Shown piece after piece: positions 23,943-38,190 of a stretch of DNA of 64,000 nt. Source of the DNA: Amia ocellicauda (taxonomy: Eukaryota > Chordata > Actinopteri > Amiiformes > Amiidae). Both the position numbers and the translations under genes were made by a program. The notes beneath the pieces were generated by a model, which did no database searches, was not told where the DNA came from, and was given only the letters and a program-made list of their open reading frames with translations. Numbering within the stretch: the first letter of the stretch is position 1; every line of letters starts with the position of its first letter. The stretch is from positions 13,922,001 through 13,986,000 of the forward strand of contig NC_089864.1 of NCBI RefSeq assembly GCF_036373705.1, given 5' to 3'.

Positions 23943-26900
23943 TAGCTCCAATTTTGCAACCCCAAACTGTTTTCTACTTTTGTCTCACATGTAATTGAAT
24001 GCCCTTTAAAAATAATGCTGCAGCATAACAGCTCTTAATTTATTATTTACCATAAAACGATTAGCTTTTTCCATGTATTGTGTGAAATCTACTGAAGAAC
24101 CCCTATATATGGCAAAAGTATCCAATGCCAAGTTAAATAAGGATAAAATAAAACAAGACAGTGTTGCTCAACTACGTCTGGTTCCTCATAACCTCTTTTG
24201 TTTGTTCAATATAAAAATAAATATCAAGGCCAGGTTTGAAAGAGACACTAGTTCATGTTTCAAATACAGTCATATTAGGTTATCTAATTACTTCAAGCAC
24301 AGCATTTCTCCCCAGGATAAACAGCGATATTCATGCAAAGGTTAATAGAACAACGTTTTGCTTACTCATGCTGACTGAGTTGAAACGTGCAAGGTCATTT
24401 CCAACTGGAAAAACTGGTTTTCAGAGTATGTGTACTAACTGACTGTGGGAGAAGGGCTGAACAATGTGAACAATTCTTTTTTTGACTCACATAGTATATA
24501 CAAGATGTGAATCTAGAAATATAAGTTGTAAATAATCAAGCTGCCACTTTCCCCTCTCTCACTCTCTCTTTTACTGTCTGAGCTATAATCTACTTTTACC
24601 TCTAGTTCTATATATTTTTATTAATAAAATTACACTTATTATTATTATTATTATTATTTTCTGTTTGATTTTGATTTCACCATATTTTGGCAGCTAATCT
24701 CGTGGTTATACTATGTGTTTGCGTTGCTGCTTGTTCATCACATTGAAAGACAAATGGCAGCTCGTCAGAGGGAACTCTTGAAATGTGTCTGCCAACTATG
24801 AAAAGTTTCAGTTTTAAATGAATTTTGCTTCTAGGCACAAGGTGAGTGATAAGATGTGGCAGTAGATTTGCATTTGCTGTGTAGGTGACAGGAGAAGCAT
24901 ACACCAACTGTTAAATGTATGTTTTATTCTTCCGCACTCCTCATTATTAGGTGAAGCATTCACTTTGCATGCATGGCACTGAACAATCCATGTTTGGTAG
25001 CTCCTAGTTAAAGTCTGTGGTGTCTTGGGAAGAAAGAAGAAAAAATAAAATACCTCAGTTTTACCATCAAAATGTTTCATATACCCTGTTTGCTTCCAAA
25101 TGCATTCTTACCCAGTAATAATGGAGTATTTTCTTAATGGGTAGGACAGAGAATCTGATCGTACACAAACTCAAACATTTCTAATATTTGGTTAAATACA
25201 AGGAAAGCTCTTAAAAGAGAGTGAGTCAGTAGGAAGACACTACAAACTAGGCACTTGGTAGTGTTGAGTCTGTGTGTTTTCATGTGGCAATACTTGACAT
25301 CTCCTGATTTAAAGATAGTGACCGGCACCTATCCTGTCAGAACTGTGCTGTATGGCACTAAAAAAAAAAAAGCCTTTGAATCTTCACACCTTTTGAAAGG
25401 TACTCTTAACCTTATCAGAGCCTTGTTTCATTCTCGCGGGGGCTTTCAACCACAACACCCATGTCTGACCTTTACTCGGCCAGAGGGACCAGGCTGGGTT
25501 TTAAAAACAACAGTAATACAAACAGTCTTTCAAAGTTTTTATCCCTTATCATTTTATTGTAAAGTGCTTTGAGATGCCCGGCTTTAAATTTGCTATCATA
25601 TATATAATATTTTGTATTATTATTATTATTATGATTGCCACTTACTTCAAATATTAAACTAATACTTGTGAGACACCAGTCTGTTAAAATATTATGTACA
25701 GTAATGTTAGTTTATTCAGTTTTCCTCAACAGCAGGGAGCTCAGAATAATTAACTATCATAATTCTATATTACATTTTTCTACACATTTGTTGTGCAAGA
25801 GAAAAAAATAATTTAAAAGTAAAACAATTGTGAATAGCAGTGGACTCACATTTTGATCATATTCTGTAAACAATTCCCAGAAAATGGCCTCAGCTCTTGC
25901 ATTTAATTTATACAGTGCTGTGAAAATGGCTTGACTGACAGAGTACATCAAGAGAAAGTGGTTTTATCACCAGGCTCCTACCTCTTCACGTCTATGACAT
26001 GAAGAAGCGAAACCATTCTCAGAGCACATGGAAGGGCACAAATCCTAGTGCATATACTTTGTAGAGCAAGAAAAAACAACAGACAAACATCTTGACACAG
26101 TATTCTCCGGGCTGTGATTCAGCCATGATTTAGCCAGGTTGGAAATCAAATAAAGCCTGTTATGTATAATTGAGGAAACAGTGGTAGCTTCTGTGATAGG
26201 AGATAACTCCTCAATTAATACGACAGTGTGAGCTGCAGTGTTAAATTGACCTGTTTTTGTTTTGTTACTTTTACTGTTGTGTTGAAGGCGGTTACAGTGG
26301 AAAGAAGTACATTTATATGCAGTAGGATATCCCACCAGGATACTGGATGGCAAACACTTGTATTGATTTCTTTACCATCTCACCAGTAATTGGAATGCTG
26401 GACGGAACATCCTTATATTGATTTTTTATGGCAGTCGACTCATTTTCTGAATGTTAGACAGCGCTGACTAAATTACTGCCTGCGCAATAATCCTGAAGCC
26501 AGAAGCTAACCGTTGCTATTGATTTCATTACTGGGTGCCTCTTTAATAGGTTCCGGGCACCATACATTTTTATTGATTGACATTAGTGGCTACATTATTT
26601 TCTTGGGGCAAGATTCCACACACATGTAGTAAAGCAGTCACCGTATGCAGAAGATTAAGGATACTAGACTGTGCAGACACATATGGCACATTTTCGAGTG
26701 TAATCAGGGCTTCTGAAGTGAATTTGATTGATTGAATTCCTGTTGAAAAAGAACTCCAGGCAATATATACAGACTGCCTGAGTAAGTCGAGAATTTACAG
26801 GAATTTAATTTGCCATCAGGCTAAAAACTAAACTGCCACTGCAAAGAGATTACCTGCTGAATTTCCCAGATATGATTTCTGCAAGATGATACAGGAGGGG

Positions 26901-29542
26901 AGAAATGACACCCCTGTTATGGTAAGTAAAGTACACGTTCCATGGGCAAGGATAAACTTTGCATGGATCCAATCATATAATTGAAAGGTAACAGACACTG
27001 AATTTATCCCTTGGTCGACATGTGAGATAACTTGCTGCATTTCTGTACAAATTGGGGGGGAAAAGTTACCTTATGTCCCAACTTATGTTGCTCAATTTAA
27101 AAATGACTATCCAGCTTGCTGTCAGTCTCATCATTTTTGCTTTAGAAGCCATGGTGGAAGCCATTCTATTTCCCATATGTAGAAATTTCTTGCACAAATC
27201 GGGATCTGCTGTCAGACCGATATTGCACACTTCTCACTGTTCTGCGAACTGCTGCACACGCTCAGTAAAATACCTCGAATGAGCAAAGCCTTTTCACATA
27301 TCCACATTACATACTATGCATGTTTGTCATTGCCTTTCCTTTACTTAGGATGCAAGTGAGGTTGTTTGCGGTAGATAACTCTGAAGTAAGTATAAATGCC
27401 ATTACTAGAAAAATAAATATAGTCCAGCAGTCTAGGCTACTAAAAGCATTGTGTTACGAGTAAAGTCTACCATTCATCCACCTGTGTTCACTTTAAATAC
27501 TTGTATTCATTTTATACAAAGCCCGATATTTGGATTGCCAACTTGCTGTCACCTTAAAAAACACATACACTCTTTTCAATCCTTCATTCACACTAATGAA
27601 TCCTTCCCCGTATTACTTTTCATTTGAAAGTCCCTACCAGGTATATATACACATTTTACAGAGAATACAGTGTAAATGTTGTCTAATAATCCATGCTATA
27701 TTCTGTTAAATAGGGGCTATTGTCTTGACAGTAGAACAAGCAATATGTAGTACTTTTCTGTACAGTGCTACTGTAATTACAGCACCTCTTTCATGTGTCT
27801 CTTCAAGCAGAAAAATCTGATTATAACACTGCAGTAGATACTTTAGGTACCTCAAGTGTTAAGAATTCTGTCTTACTGACATACGATAATTACATATCAC
27901 TAAAACACACACAAAACAAGAGGGTAGCGTCACATTGCTAGGTCCTCATGACAAATACAACATTGACGAAGTGCCCTGTACTGATTGCCCTTTGACCCAA
28001 CCATCCAGCACTCAGGGCACGTACCCTTTAATTGCAATTCTCACTATTTAGTTTATCTGCACTCCTAGATTCTTGTCAATACACCGTTGAAACTCTAACT
28101 CAGAGAAAGGTGGTCTCCAGCCCTAACACTATCCACTTTGTATATAACAATCACTCTGGTTTCGGTGGTGTTGACAAATCGAACCAAATCAAACATTGAT
28201 GTTCTTGTGGACTTTGTAATGAAAGTACTTGATAACAGACTATAACACCTCGTAGATGAGTACCAGAAATTGGCAGCATTCCCATTAGACTGGTCTTCTT
28301 CTCCCTACTTCAGTCCTAAATACTAAGCTTTTTAGACAGTCTCTGATGTGCTGTGCAATGTATTGACTGCCCAACTCCCTGGTAAGATCCAGAGACAGAG
28401 ATGCACTTCAGTTTCCATTTCATTTTTGATAGGACACTGAATTATAAAATTATTCACATGGATTGTAAACAACGCCTTTTTCTGACTCTTTCCCCAGGGT
28501 ACCTGTGCAATGTTGTCTGGGGGGGATGACCATTCGATTCAGCCTCCTGAAGACCGTGTGCATTAATTGATCTTTTCCAACAGGTAGGACAGAATAAAAT
28601 CATTAGAAATACTGAAGCAGCACTGGAAACAAATTAAGTTTAGAACTTTATTTCAAAAGCAAAAAAAAGTATCTTCTAAATATTAGTTTTTAGCATGATG
28701 AAGAAAACTTTGAAGAAATTAGGTTAAGGATTATAGATAGAGTATGTCAGCCAGCACAATCCTCCATTTAAGGTAGATAACCACACTGCTAATGCTCCAC
28801 TTATGCTATCATATGAAATGTTAGTCTATTGTAGTGATCCTTTACCATTAAAATTAATGTATTAGCTGTAGAGCAGCCATAAGTGTCTCTTATTATGTGA
28901 TATTTTATAATTAACCAGCAGCGACTGTGTTGGTCTCTTAATTATTCTTTAGATAACTTTCATCTGAGTGGGTTGATTGACATTTTGAGGTTTCAGGCTG
29001 ACAAGGAGGTTCACCCGTGAACAAAAACACAAAAAAATATATTGCTTAGTCTGTAAAGAGTCTAAAGATGATCAACCAGAATAATACCAGGATTGAAAGG
29101 TATTATTCTTCAGTGAAAAACAGAGAAGACTTGGGGGAGATCTGACTCAACCCAAATTCTGGCTCAGCATTTTAACTAGGCCCAAAGGAAATATGCACAA
29201 ATAAAAATAAACTATCAGTAAAAACATGTAAGTACAACAAGTACACAAAATGTTATTGCAGAATGTACTTAATTTACTTAAGTACTTAATGTACTTAAGT
29301 TTTCCTGTCCTGGGAACTCATTTGAAGTTAGTTAATGCACCATTGAATACAATATGGTATATATTTTATAGGTTCTCTGAAGGTGCAATGGGAATTGAGA
29401 GTTTTGAAGACTGTAAGGCACCTTTTTAAACCACAACCAAGCCTCAATGAAAACAATAGGACAATAATAAACTCTTCTGCAAATCCCAAGCCTTCAACAA
29501 ATGCCCTCTAAGACCTTGAATACATTTCAGTGATCTTTAAAA

Positions 29543-29547
<5 letters not shown>
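23943..29547. other. Spacer between the MGST1 and SLC15A5 promoters, left part
   Basis: AT-rich DNA with short (ATT)n tracts at 24639-24657 and 25616-25632. No supported exon. A loose periodicity of TATTGATT at 26360-26580 and palindromic TTACTTAAGTACTTAA text at 29270-29300 are the only internal patterns I noticed. Confidence 0.5.

Positions 29548-29591
<44 letters not shown>
29548..29591. repeat. (TA)n microsatellite
   Basis: About 22 uninterrupted TA units. Confidence 0.92.
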
Positions 29592-29593
<2 letters not shown>

Positions 29594-29639
29594 CAAGAGC
29601 TGAAAGGCAATTAAAGGTTGTTGAATTAACTCAAACAAA

Positions 29640-30712
29640 CCTTGCACTCGTTTAACTGTCTTTCATTAAAATTAACAAGAGGTAACACTAATTACAACCA
29701 CATAAAAATTCAACAATCAATTATAAACACATCTAAACAATCACGACCACCCTTCCCTGTGCAAGTTTGGCCAGAATCCCAGTTACACATAACCAAGCAG
29801 TTAAGGAAGATGAATCTTTATTTCTCTAAAACAACATAGAGCATATACAACACAATGCAGGGCACGAAGTCTGCAACACACAGAGAATTCCCACGGGAAA
29901 CACAGGGGAATATATCTAAACCTAAAACTATAGTCACCTTTATTAAAACGGGGTGAATAAAACAACCTAAAACCCGACCCTAACTACAGAAACTGAACTA
30001 AAGCAAATCAAAACCAGCCGAATCAAAAACCTACCCTAAAACTATCATCCCCCCTAAAAAGTACCAGCAGCAATAACAAAAGAGTAATAAAATGTAGAGT
30101 CTCCTGTGATCTCCTCTACAGGTCAGTTCAGACAAAGTCTCAAACTCCCAGCACGAAACAGGTAAGTAATTCAATCGAGTGGCTGTCAGGGATCAGGCAG
30201 TTCTCTGTCTCTCCTGCTGCTTATTCACAATTTCTGTCCAGGTACTGCTCTCTGAACTCTGCACCTCGGGGGAGGGGAGCACTCAGACAGCGGGAGGCAG
30301 TATCGTGGGGCGGCATGGGGTGCCCGACTCTACCTGTTTCCCAGGTCATGTATCCACCGTGCCCCCATCTTCTACCCACCTGGCCCCGGGTAAAGAGCAG
30401 GGCCTCTCTCCCCATCTCTTCTCTAATACCCCGTTCCACTAAAACCTCGTTATACCCCCCATATCCCTGGCCCCTCTACTGTCAACTGCCCGATCAGCCC
30501 ACCAAGCCAGGTGTTGTAAAGAGCTACTGGCAGGGAGTAGGGCATCGCCTGAATTAGCACAGGTGTGTCTCGTCTTGTGGGAGAGCTCAAACAAAAAACA
30601 ACCAATAAACCAAAACTACCTCAAAGTTAAACAACCAAGAAGGTGCAGTGCAACAAAAAAGAAATCAAAGTAAATGAGGTTTATGCTCTGGCACCCTACC
30701 TGACACACATCG
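29640..30712 (-). mobile_element. Possible solo LTR or LTR-retroelement fragment, minus strand
   Basis: Read on the minus strand the segment begins TGTGTCAGGTAGGGTGCC near 30712. It is G-rich and promoter-like in the middle, and later contains AATAAAGGTGACTATAG (about 29945) and AATAAAGATTCATC (about 29820), the order expected of an LTR: U3, R, polyadenylation signal, U5. Composition differs sharply from both sides. I saw no second copy or target duplication, so the ends are uncertain. Confidence 0.35.
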
Positions 30713-31039
30713 TGGAAGAAAGACATGAAGCTAATCTACCTTCAAACTAGCAGAGAAGCTGACGGGTTAGGAAGAAACGCAAGCTTTCCACAAAAACACA
30801 CACACACACAAAAAACAAACACAAAGGAAACTGAAATATCAAACAGAAGAGCTTACACAAACTTGGATTCTTGAAAGCCTTTGATCAAGAGTGTAGCTAC
30901 AAGGAGGTGAGAGGAACGCTCTGAAATACTAATACTTAGGTGTGGAATGCAGACATGAAGTCTCACAGAGATGAAATGAGACCAGGGCTTCTGCAGCCAC
31001 ATTTCATTAACTGGCTAGTGGGACCCCGAGCTGCGCAGC
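30713..31039 (+). promoter_or_regulatory. SLC15A5: Upstream region of SLC15A5
   Basis: About 330 bp directly before the SLC15A5 start codon. It contains an upstream out-of-frame ATG near 30947 that stops within a few codons and no obvious TATA box. The start context GCGCAGCATGG is a fair Kozak site. Whether the transcript begins here or at a more distant leader exon cannot be read from sequence. Confidence 0.35.
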
Positions 31040-31403
31040 ATGGCAGTGGTCGACCTGCAGGACTTTCCGGAGAAGGGCTTTCCGCTCCAGCTTTCGGGAG
31101 ACAGAAGGACGCAGACGACCTCGGGACGGGTCTCCCACAGACCCCACGCGCGGAAAAAACTGCAAGTCATCGTCTGCATCCTGCTGGTGGAGCTCTGCGA
31201 GAGGTTCACATTCTTTGGGATCGTCTGCAACATGATCCTCTTCTGCACCATCAAGCTGGGGTACGACAATTACCAGGCCGCCACGGTTAACCTGGCCTTT
31301 GTAGGGACCAGCACTCTCACCCCCGTGCTGGTGGGATGGTTTGCCGAATCGTGTCTGGGGAGGACCAAAGTGCTATATTTATGTGCCCTCCTCCATTTCT
31401 TTG
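31040..31403 (+). CDS. SLC15A5: SLC15A5 coding exon 1
   Basis: 364 bp, donor TTTG|GTAGGT, phase 1. It encodes residues 1-121: a hydrophilic N-terminus, TM1 with the ExxERF proton-coupling motif, TM2, and the start of TM3. Confidence 0.94.
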
Positions 31404-33302
31404 GTAGGTGTGTTTTCTTTCATACTGTTAGGTTCTTGTCAGGCAGTCGTATAGTGTTAGTTAATCAATAGAAACATATATGTGGCAACCTTTGTCTGTT
31501 CTACAAATAAACCTTGATGCTCACAAAATAATACAGACATGAATATATGGTTCTGGCCATGAGCATGATACAGATATTAACTTTATAATTAAGATATTAA
31601 AAGACTTACTTGGGTGGATTTTAATTAAATATTCTTCAATACAATCAAACAGGAATCTATTTGGAAATTATTACATCTTAACATTTTGTTTCTTTAGAAA
31701 TATACAAACTAATTATATGTTTATAATGCTGTTAGAAACTGAATTCAGTTCTGAAATCTCCCTCATGTTAATATTTCTAAATAAACCCAGTTCCGGTAAC
31801 CTTTGGGCGCTGACTTACATTTCCATTTAAATCTGAGTTTTCCTTCCCTTTACATTTCTTTAATATATGCGTACATCCATTAAAATGGGACAGAAGAGGC
31901 CGTAAGATTGCATCAGAAGCCTTGAAATTGGTTAATCAATGAAAGCACGTGTCCCATCTGTGATATTGACTTCCTTTACAAATGCCTGAAGTACGTCCTT
32001 TATCAAAATATATTTTCAGCTGTATATTTATACAAATTGTGACAAGCGTTAACTTCTGGAAATTGTGTTCCAGTTCAGACATTGTGCGCTTTGAGCTGCT
32101 TTATTCAGGGTCAGAATTGCCTTCATCACACAGGGTTCTGATAAATTTTGTAGCCAGTTGATTTCCATACTACAGAGCTCAGACAGTAGTCAGGTGGATT
32201 AAGTTAAAACCCGCAGATTCTTCCAGCAGCAAATCACAGAATCCAGGTTCTCAGTTAATTGCTTGTTTGTATTGTCTATTTCTGGGAATGTAAGGACTGA
32301 TATTGACATCATTTAAATATTTCAAAATAAAATATTTGCATCTGGAAAATAAAATATGAAGATAATATGCTTTGTGTGGGGGCTATAACAATTAAAATAA
32401 TTGAATATTTGTGCGAGTTCATGTGCTTTAGTTTTGCTTGGAATGTTGAATACTGATTGTAATGATGATTGAAATTCGCCCTGACTATGATCCAAAGAGA
32501 AGTGAATATATTAACAGGACAGTGAACTTGCTTTAATTGCTGGTAATGCTTTTAAAAGGTTGAAGGCAAATGTGAAAAGAAAAGTGAAATTGCTCACATT
32601 ATGATTTCAATGATTAGTTTTCATATTCTATCCTGCTCTTTCCAATCCATATGCTCTGTAGTTCAATTTGTGTTTAAAATATAATAGGCATGTCTCAGAT
32701 GGACTAATGGTTTCAACACTCATCCTGGGATCACGGCTAGGTCTATCAATGTCATAAAACGAGAGAACATGCAGTAACTTGATGATAATTCAGCTTTTAT
32801 GTAGTGTGTGCTTTCATTGCGCGTGAGAGCTGTAAAGTCTTGTTCTCTGGCAAAATCTATTATTGTTTTATTATTATACACTTTCAGTTTGGATAACACA
32901 TTTTGGAGTGATTATTGGTTAAAACCACATATTATAACCACATTTATAATATTTTTATTTTTATTTACCTTTTATCTTGTGTATAAATGTCATCCCGTGT
33001 TTAAAATTTAAAATGGTAGTGTTTAAACTATTATTATTACATAGTATTGCATTGTTTTAATTCAAAAGCATTGGAGAATTTAAAAAGAGGAAATAGCTTG
33101 GTTTAAATGCGGCTTTTAGGACAGTTTAAATGAAAGTTTAAAATGATCAGAATATAGTAACTTTCCATTTTAGTTGCAATGTATCTTGTGTGTGTTTAGC
33201 ATAAGAATGGGCAACAGTTAGTTTTTTTTATGGGATGATTATTGGGATAACATTGAATGCATTTCTCTCAACACAAACTAAATGCACTTGGAATGCTTCA
33301 AT

Positions 33303-33381
<79 letters not shown>

Positions 33382-33429
33382 TGAATGCAAAAAAGTACTA
33401 TTCTGGTGTCCATAGCAACCAGTACCTGC

Positions 33430-33472
<43 letters not shown>

Positions 33473-36400
33473 TATTTCCATTCTAATGATAAATTACTAC
33501 TGTGTGTCGAACTGCTGGGTACTGACAGCTGTCTACACCATGAATCATGAAAGGAAGGATTGCTGCAGCCCAGGAACATTACACAAATTGTGCTAATTAA
33601 AGACAGCCGCTGTCTAAGTGGCTAGGGAGTATTCTCAAGTTCTCTCACTTACATACATTAGAATAAGTGGGTGCTCTTTGGGGAACTGCTGACTGAGTTC
33701 TTCCTAACAGAGTATTCAACTCATTAGAGCGATTTTTAACAAACCACTTCCATGCTGACGAATAACATGTGTTGGACTGGTAGGCCTGGTTAATAAAGGA
33801 ATATAAATTTCCTTTCAGCTAGATAATTACCAAGATAATTTCCACTATAATGGGCCTTGTCAGTCAGGGATGGTGCTGTAATTAAGAAGTTCTGAGTGAG
33901 TTTCTCAGCAGGGGTTTGGTTATGTATGATATGTTCGGAACTGAGAGGGAATATGAAGGAATAAAGGACAGCCCTGGAAGTTTCTCTCTGCTTTTAAACT
34001 GTGCTTACGGGTGAAACTGGGTTTTGGACACACCTGTGGAAAACCTAAATGTATTTCAAAAGGGGTTAAAGTTACAAATTGAAAAGACTGAAATGCTTCA
34101 TAGCTCTGATTACAGAGCCTCTTGTCTTGTAAAATATATCAATAGAACAACAGCATTTGACAGCATTGATAGGACAGCATTGAACTAATGTACTATAAGG
34201 CAAATCTTTAAAGCATGTAGAACCAGTCAAGTGGCGAGCTAATTTTTTGGTTGAGGAAGCTATCTGAATTCTTTGTGTTGTGTTGTGTTCAGATTATAAT
34301 TGTCAATTTATCTCTGATTCCCGTCAAATATCTTTAAGGTTGTAGAATAAATCTCATGAGAATAGAAGGTGGGAGCAGGTACAAGAAAAGCGTAAGCTTT
34401 AGACTAGGTAGGATATTGAGCAATTCCAAGGGATATCTCTCTACCTAAAAAATATAGATCAGTATATACAGTAATACCTGCGGAAGGAGATTTGCTTGTG
34501 TGACAATATAGAAATGTTCAAAAAACAACACAGAGAACAACCAGCAACAACAAAACATATCTAACCAATACAGTTCTGGCAACATAAGGAGTTTTTGCTT
34601 TATTCCTTCATTTAATTGCTGTAAAATCCAATTTACAAAATTCACAGAGCATATACAGCTCTGGAAAAGAATTCTGAACTTGGAGTGGTCTCTTATTTTT
34701 TTCCAGAGCTGTATATGTAACAGATCTCTACATTTACATGGTTTTCAAACTAGATACCTTCAAAGGAATTCACCTAAGGTACAGTGCATGCAAGAGCTTG
34801 TGCAAAGCAATGCTTCAGGCAGATAACTGGTCACAGCCATTACCAAGAGCATTCTGAGATTATTCAGATTATATAAGATTATTTTCTGCAACACTACATT
34901 ATCACCCTGGGTAACTATATGATCAGTCATTAAAAAGAACATCCAATGAACCTCAAGTGAGAGCTGTTGAACTTTACACTGTTGAATGATTAATATTTGC
35001 CTTCTCAATGGGCTCCATTTTGTGCTGTATCTGAAATGGAGAATAGCAGTTTGTTGCCCCAATTGTTGTCCAAGGTTTGACACCTGTTGGGCTGTGATAG
35101 CAGGGGCACCTCGAATGCAGAAGCCAAAAGTCAAATACTCATTAATTCAGTTTTCATGTAAATTACAAATGACTTGCGCTTTCCTGAATGAAAACTAAAA
35201 CCAATTGTTTTGTGTCCGTATTTATAATGGGAAACAATAAATATATCGGACTGAAGTTACATTTGTGCAATGTTAGTGGATGAAAAAAGACTGTAAACAA
35301 TTATATGACCCAAATTTCTCTGACCTATACTTTCGAAAAGAGCCAAATCAGCCTTCAAACAAACAAAGTATGGCACTGGTACAGATCATTTCAAATGTCA
35401 AGGTTAGACATGAGGAGAACACAGAACTGATAAGCTCCAATAATACATCTCTAAAATCATAACACCCTCACAATTAGAATAATTAAATTATGTATAACGA
35501 ATTACATACCTCAGTGTTGTAAAAAGCCTCACAATTTGATTTTGGAAAGAAGTGCATGACTTGAAATGTTCACGGTAACAGACTTCTGTGTTTGTCTGCA
35601 AATGGCAGTGACAATGACAAGAATACTGAGCTCATTTAGAGCAGTGGAGAGAATGTAGCACTAAAGATCCCTTTAAGGAATAAAATAATAAAATGTGGTA
35701 TAGTGAATAAGGAAACCTGCATTCCTTTATGTCATTCAACAAAGCAAAGTGGAGTGAAAGTCAACGCAAACTTTGAAATTGCTGTGTGAAACAATGACAG
35801 AATTGGAGCAAGATTACCAGCTCTCTACCCCAGTGGGAACTATCCACAAACAACTCGGAAAGTTTACGTCCTTTACAATTTAAAATAATATTAATTTGCA
35901 GGTGAGGAAATTAGAATCATGCTGAATCGGCATTAAATTCATTAAGCAGACACAAGAAGCAAAAATGATATAAAAAGGAAATTTCTTCAAAAGAATGCTA
36001 TGAAGTATTTACTGTCCAAGGATCGGCACTTAAAGTTCCTCCTTGTTTCACGATTGTGTGTGAGTAAGCTCAGAGGTGCATCAAAGAACAATACTCCATC
36101 TTCTCAGACACTTTCTGGATACGCATTATCCATTTATCTCTCTGTGCAGTTTGAATGCAATGCATTATTTCTATCTAGCTCCTGCCTTAATTAGTATCTT
36201 TATATCTGAATATTTCAAAAACATTACTTTTGCACCAAAAAAAATATACATTGGTTGGTGTGTTTGTAAGCCATTGTGGATAAAGATGTGTGATAAAAAG
36301 ATCAACAACTTCCAAATGTCTCATCTAGTACAGCACAGACTGAAGGGTGAGTCCCACAGCCTATAGATTGCAGACTCAAATTCAAGCTGTGCAGAACTGG

Positions 36401-38136
36401 CAGAGCACCACTAGGAGAAGGAGAAGGATCCTTGACAGTTTCCTTGGGTTGCCTGTGTGAAGATACGCAATCAGCCTTCCAGGACTTGGCTTGTGGGAGG
36501 GCCATGGTAAATCAGATTGAATTTTAATTAGCAATTACAAAACTGGGGATAATGGGGGGAAATAATAGAATAGTCTTACAGGAAAATAAATTAAAATAGA
36601 ATGCTGGCATAGATTCTTTTTAATACATATGTTAATAAAAGAATGGAACTTTGGCATTGGACTGTTTCAATTGCAAATCAGAATGGCTCAGTGTGAAAAT
36701 GCGACAGAACATATCACATGCTGAGGTACTTGTTCATGCAGAGACCTCCATACTGGGATTTTATTGCCAGCCAGATCAATTGACAGGATTTGGCCACTGG
36801 GGTATTGATTGATTAATCAAAGCTAATGTTCTTTTGATCAGCAGGGCTATCCTGTTAACCAGCAAAGCAGGAGTAACAGTGTGATGTTTTATTTACTCAT
36901 TTCGGCTCCTCAGTGACAGCATTGGCAGACTTCAAAGAGCACATGACAATCTGTCATATTGTGGATTGATAAAAGATCTTATGAAATTCCCCCTAGAAAT
37001 ATTTACCAGCGAGAATTTGTTTAATAGTTTCCAGTTTACTCTTTTTTTTCTGTATCATGCATTTTCTCCGATTCATGTATTTTCCTTTATGGTTTCTTCT
37101 TTATTTTTTTATTTTTTGCAATACTTGTATGCGGTTTGTCCTCATTTTAAGTTGTGCGATTCGTATGCTTCACAATGACTGTCAGCGGTGTAAAAACTTT
37201 GCACTGTTTTGCATAACTTCTCTTTTCTTGTTACGTCTTAAAGACCTACACTTCTAGCTCCATCTGTTACATATTAACATGTATTCACTTATGTTTGACT
37301 GTGCTTTGCATGTATACGTATGTTTCAATGTTGATGCTTTATTTATTTACTTGATTTTAATTCATACAGTTATTAGAAATGATGTATGTGTGTATATATT
37401 AGCGGGAGGAGACTTCTTAGGTAATGCTTATATCATCAGTGTCATGACAGGTGATGGTGGAGTTCAAAAACTGTAAATCTTATACCGTTCACACAACTCA
37501 TCTATAACAGAACAGCTATCAGTGTACAGACTATAATCCTCAACCTTCATGTAGCTGATTCTTAAAATATATTTTTTAACTCAAGTGGTTTACATTGCCT
37601 GTGGACACCAGCTTGCTAACAATATAAAAACACAACAAAGTGTTGCCTGTCAAATTGTTGCCTTCACAGGAAATTAAACAGACTTTTCTGTTTAAAATGG
37701 GAATACAATGTTGAACACTAACTGATTTTACCATCTGTTTACTTGTCCTTTTGTAAGTCATGTTTCCCTTCGTTTTCCTCTGTTCCCGTGAAATTTCACA
37801 GCTTAAATGCTTGGTTTGCCTGTGTGTTTTTTATATATAATTGCCTAACTAGGACTATAATGTTAAACTGATTTTTAGTGACATTTCCCAATAATAAATA
37901 CCCTGCCAAGCTAACACATAATGTTTACTCATGGTGACCACTCTGTCAACAGTGCTTTTGAAGTTGAAGACCCAGCCTGATTTCAATGCTGAAAAATAGG
38001 TGTTATAATGTAACAATCGTGCTGAAGGATATGTCTGTTCCCCAGGCTGTGTAGTCAGTTCAGGGGTCAGAAAAACAGGCACAAAAAGGTCAAATAAGAA
38101 TGATTCTATATCATAATACTGCATTATTTACTACTA

Positions 38137-38190
<54 letters not shown>

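Noticed and set aside
23687..23965. Minus-strand frame with a poly-Asn/Thr run
   Set aside because: The run is the translated (ATT)n(AGT)n microsatellite; the remainder overlaps the probable MGST1 leader.
33228..33596. Frames rich in Tyr-Ile repeats
   Set aside because: They are translated TA dinucleotide tracts.
34760..35134. 124-codon minus-strand open frame in SLC15A5 intron 1
   Set aside because: No recognisable domain and no splice or start context. Its length is possible by chance in a 6.8-kb intron.
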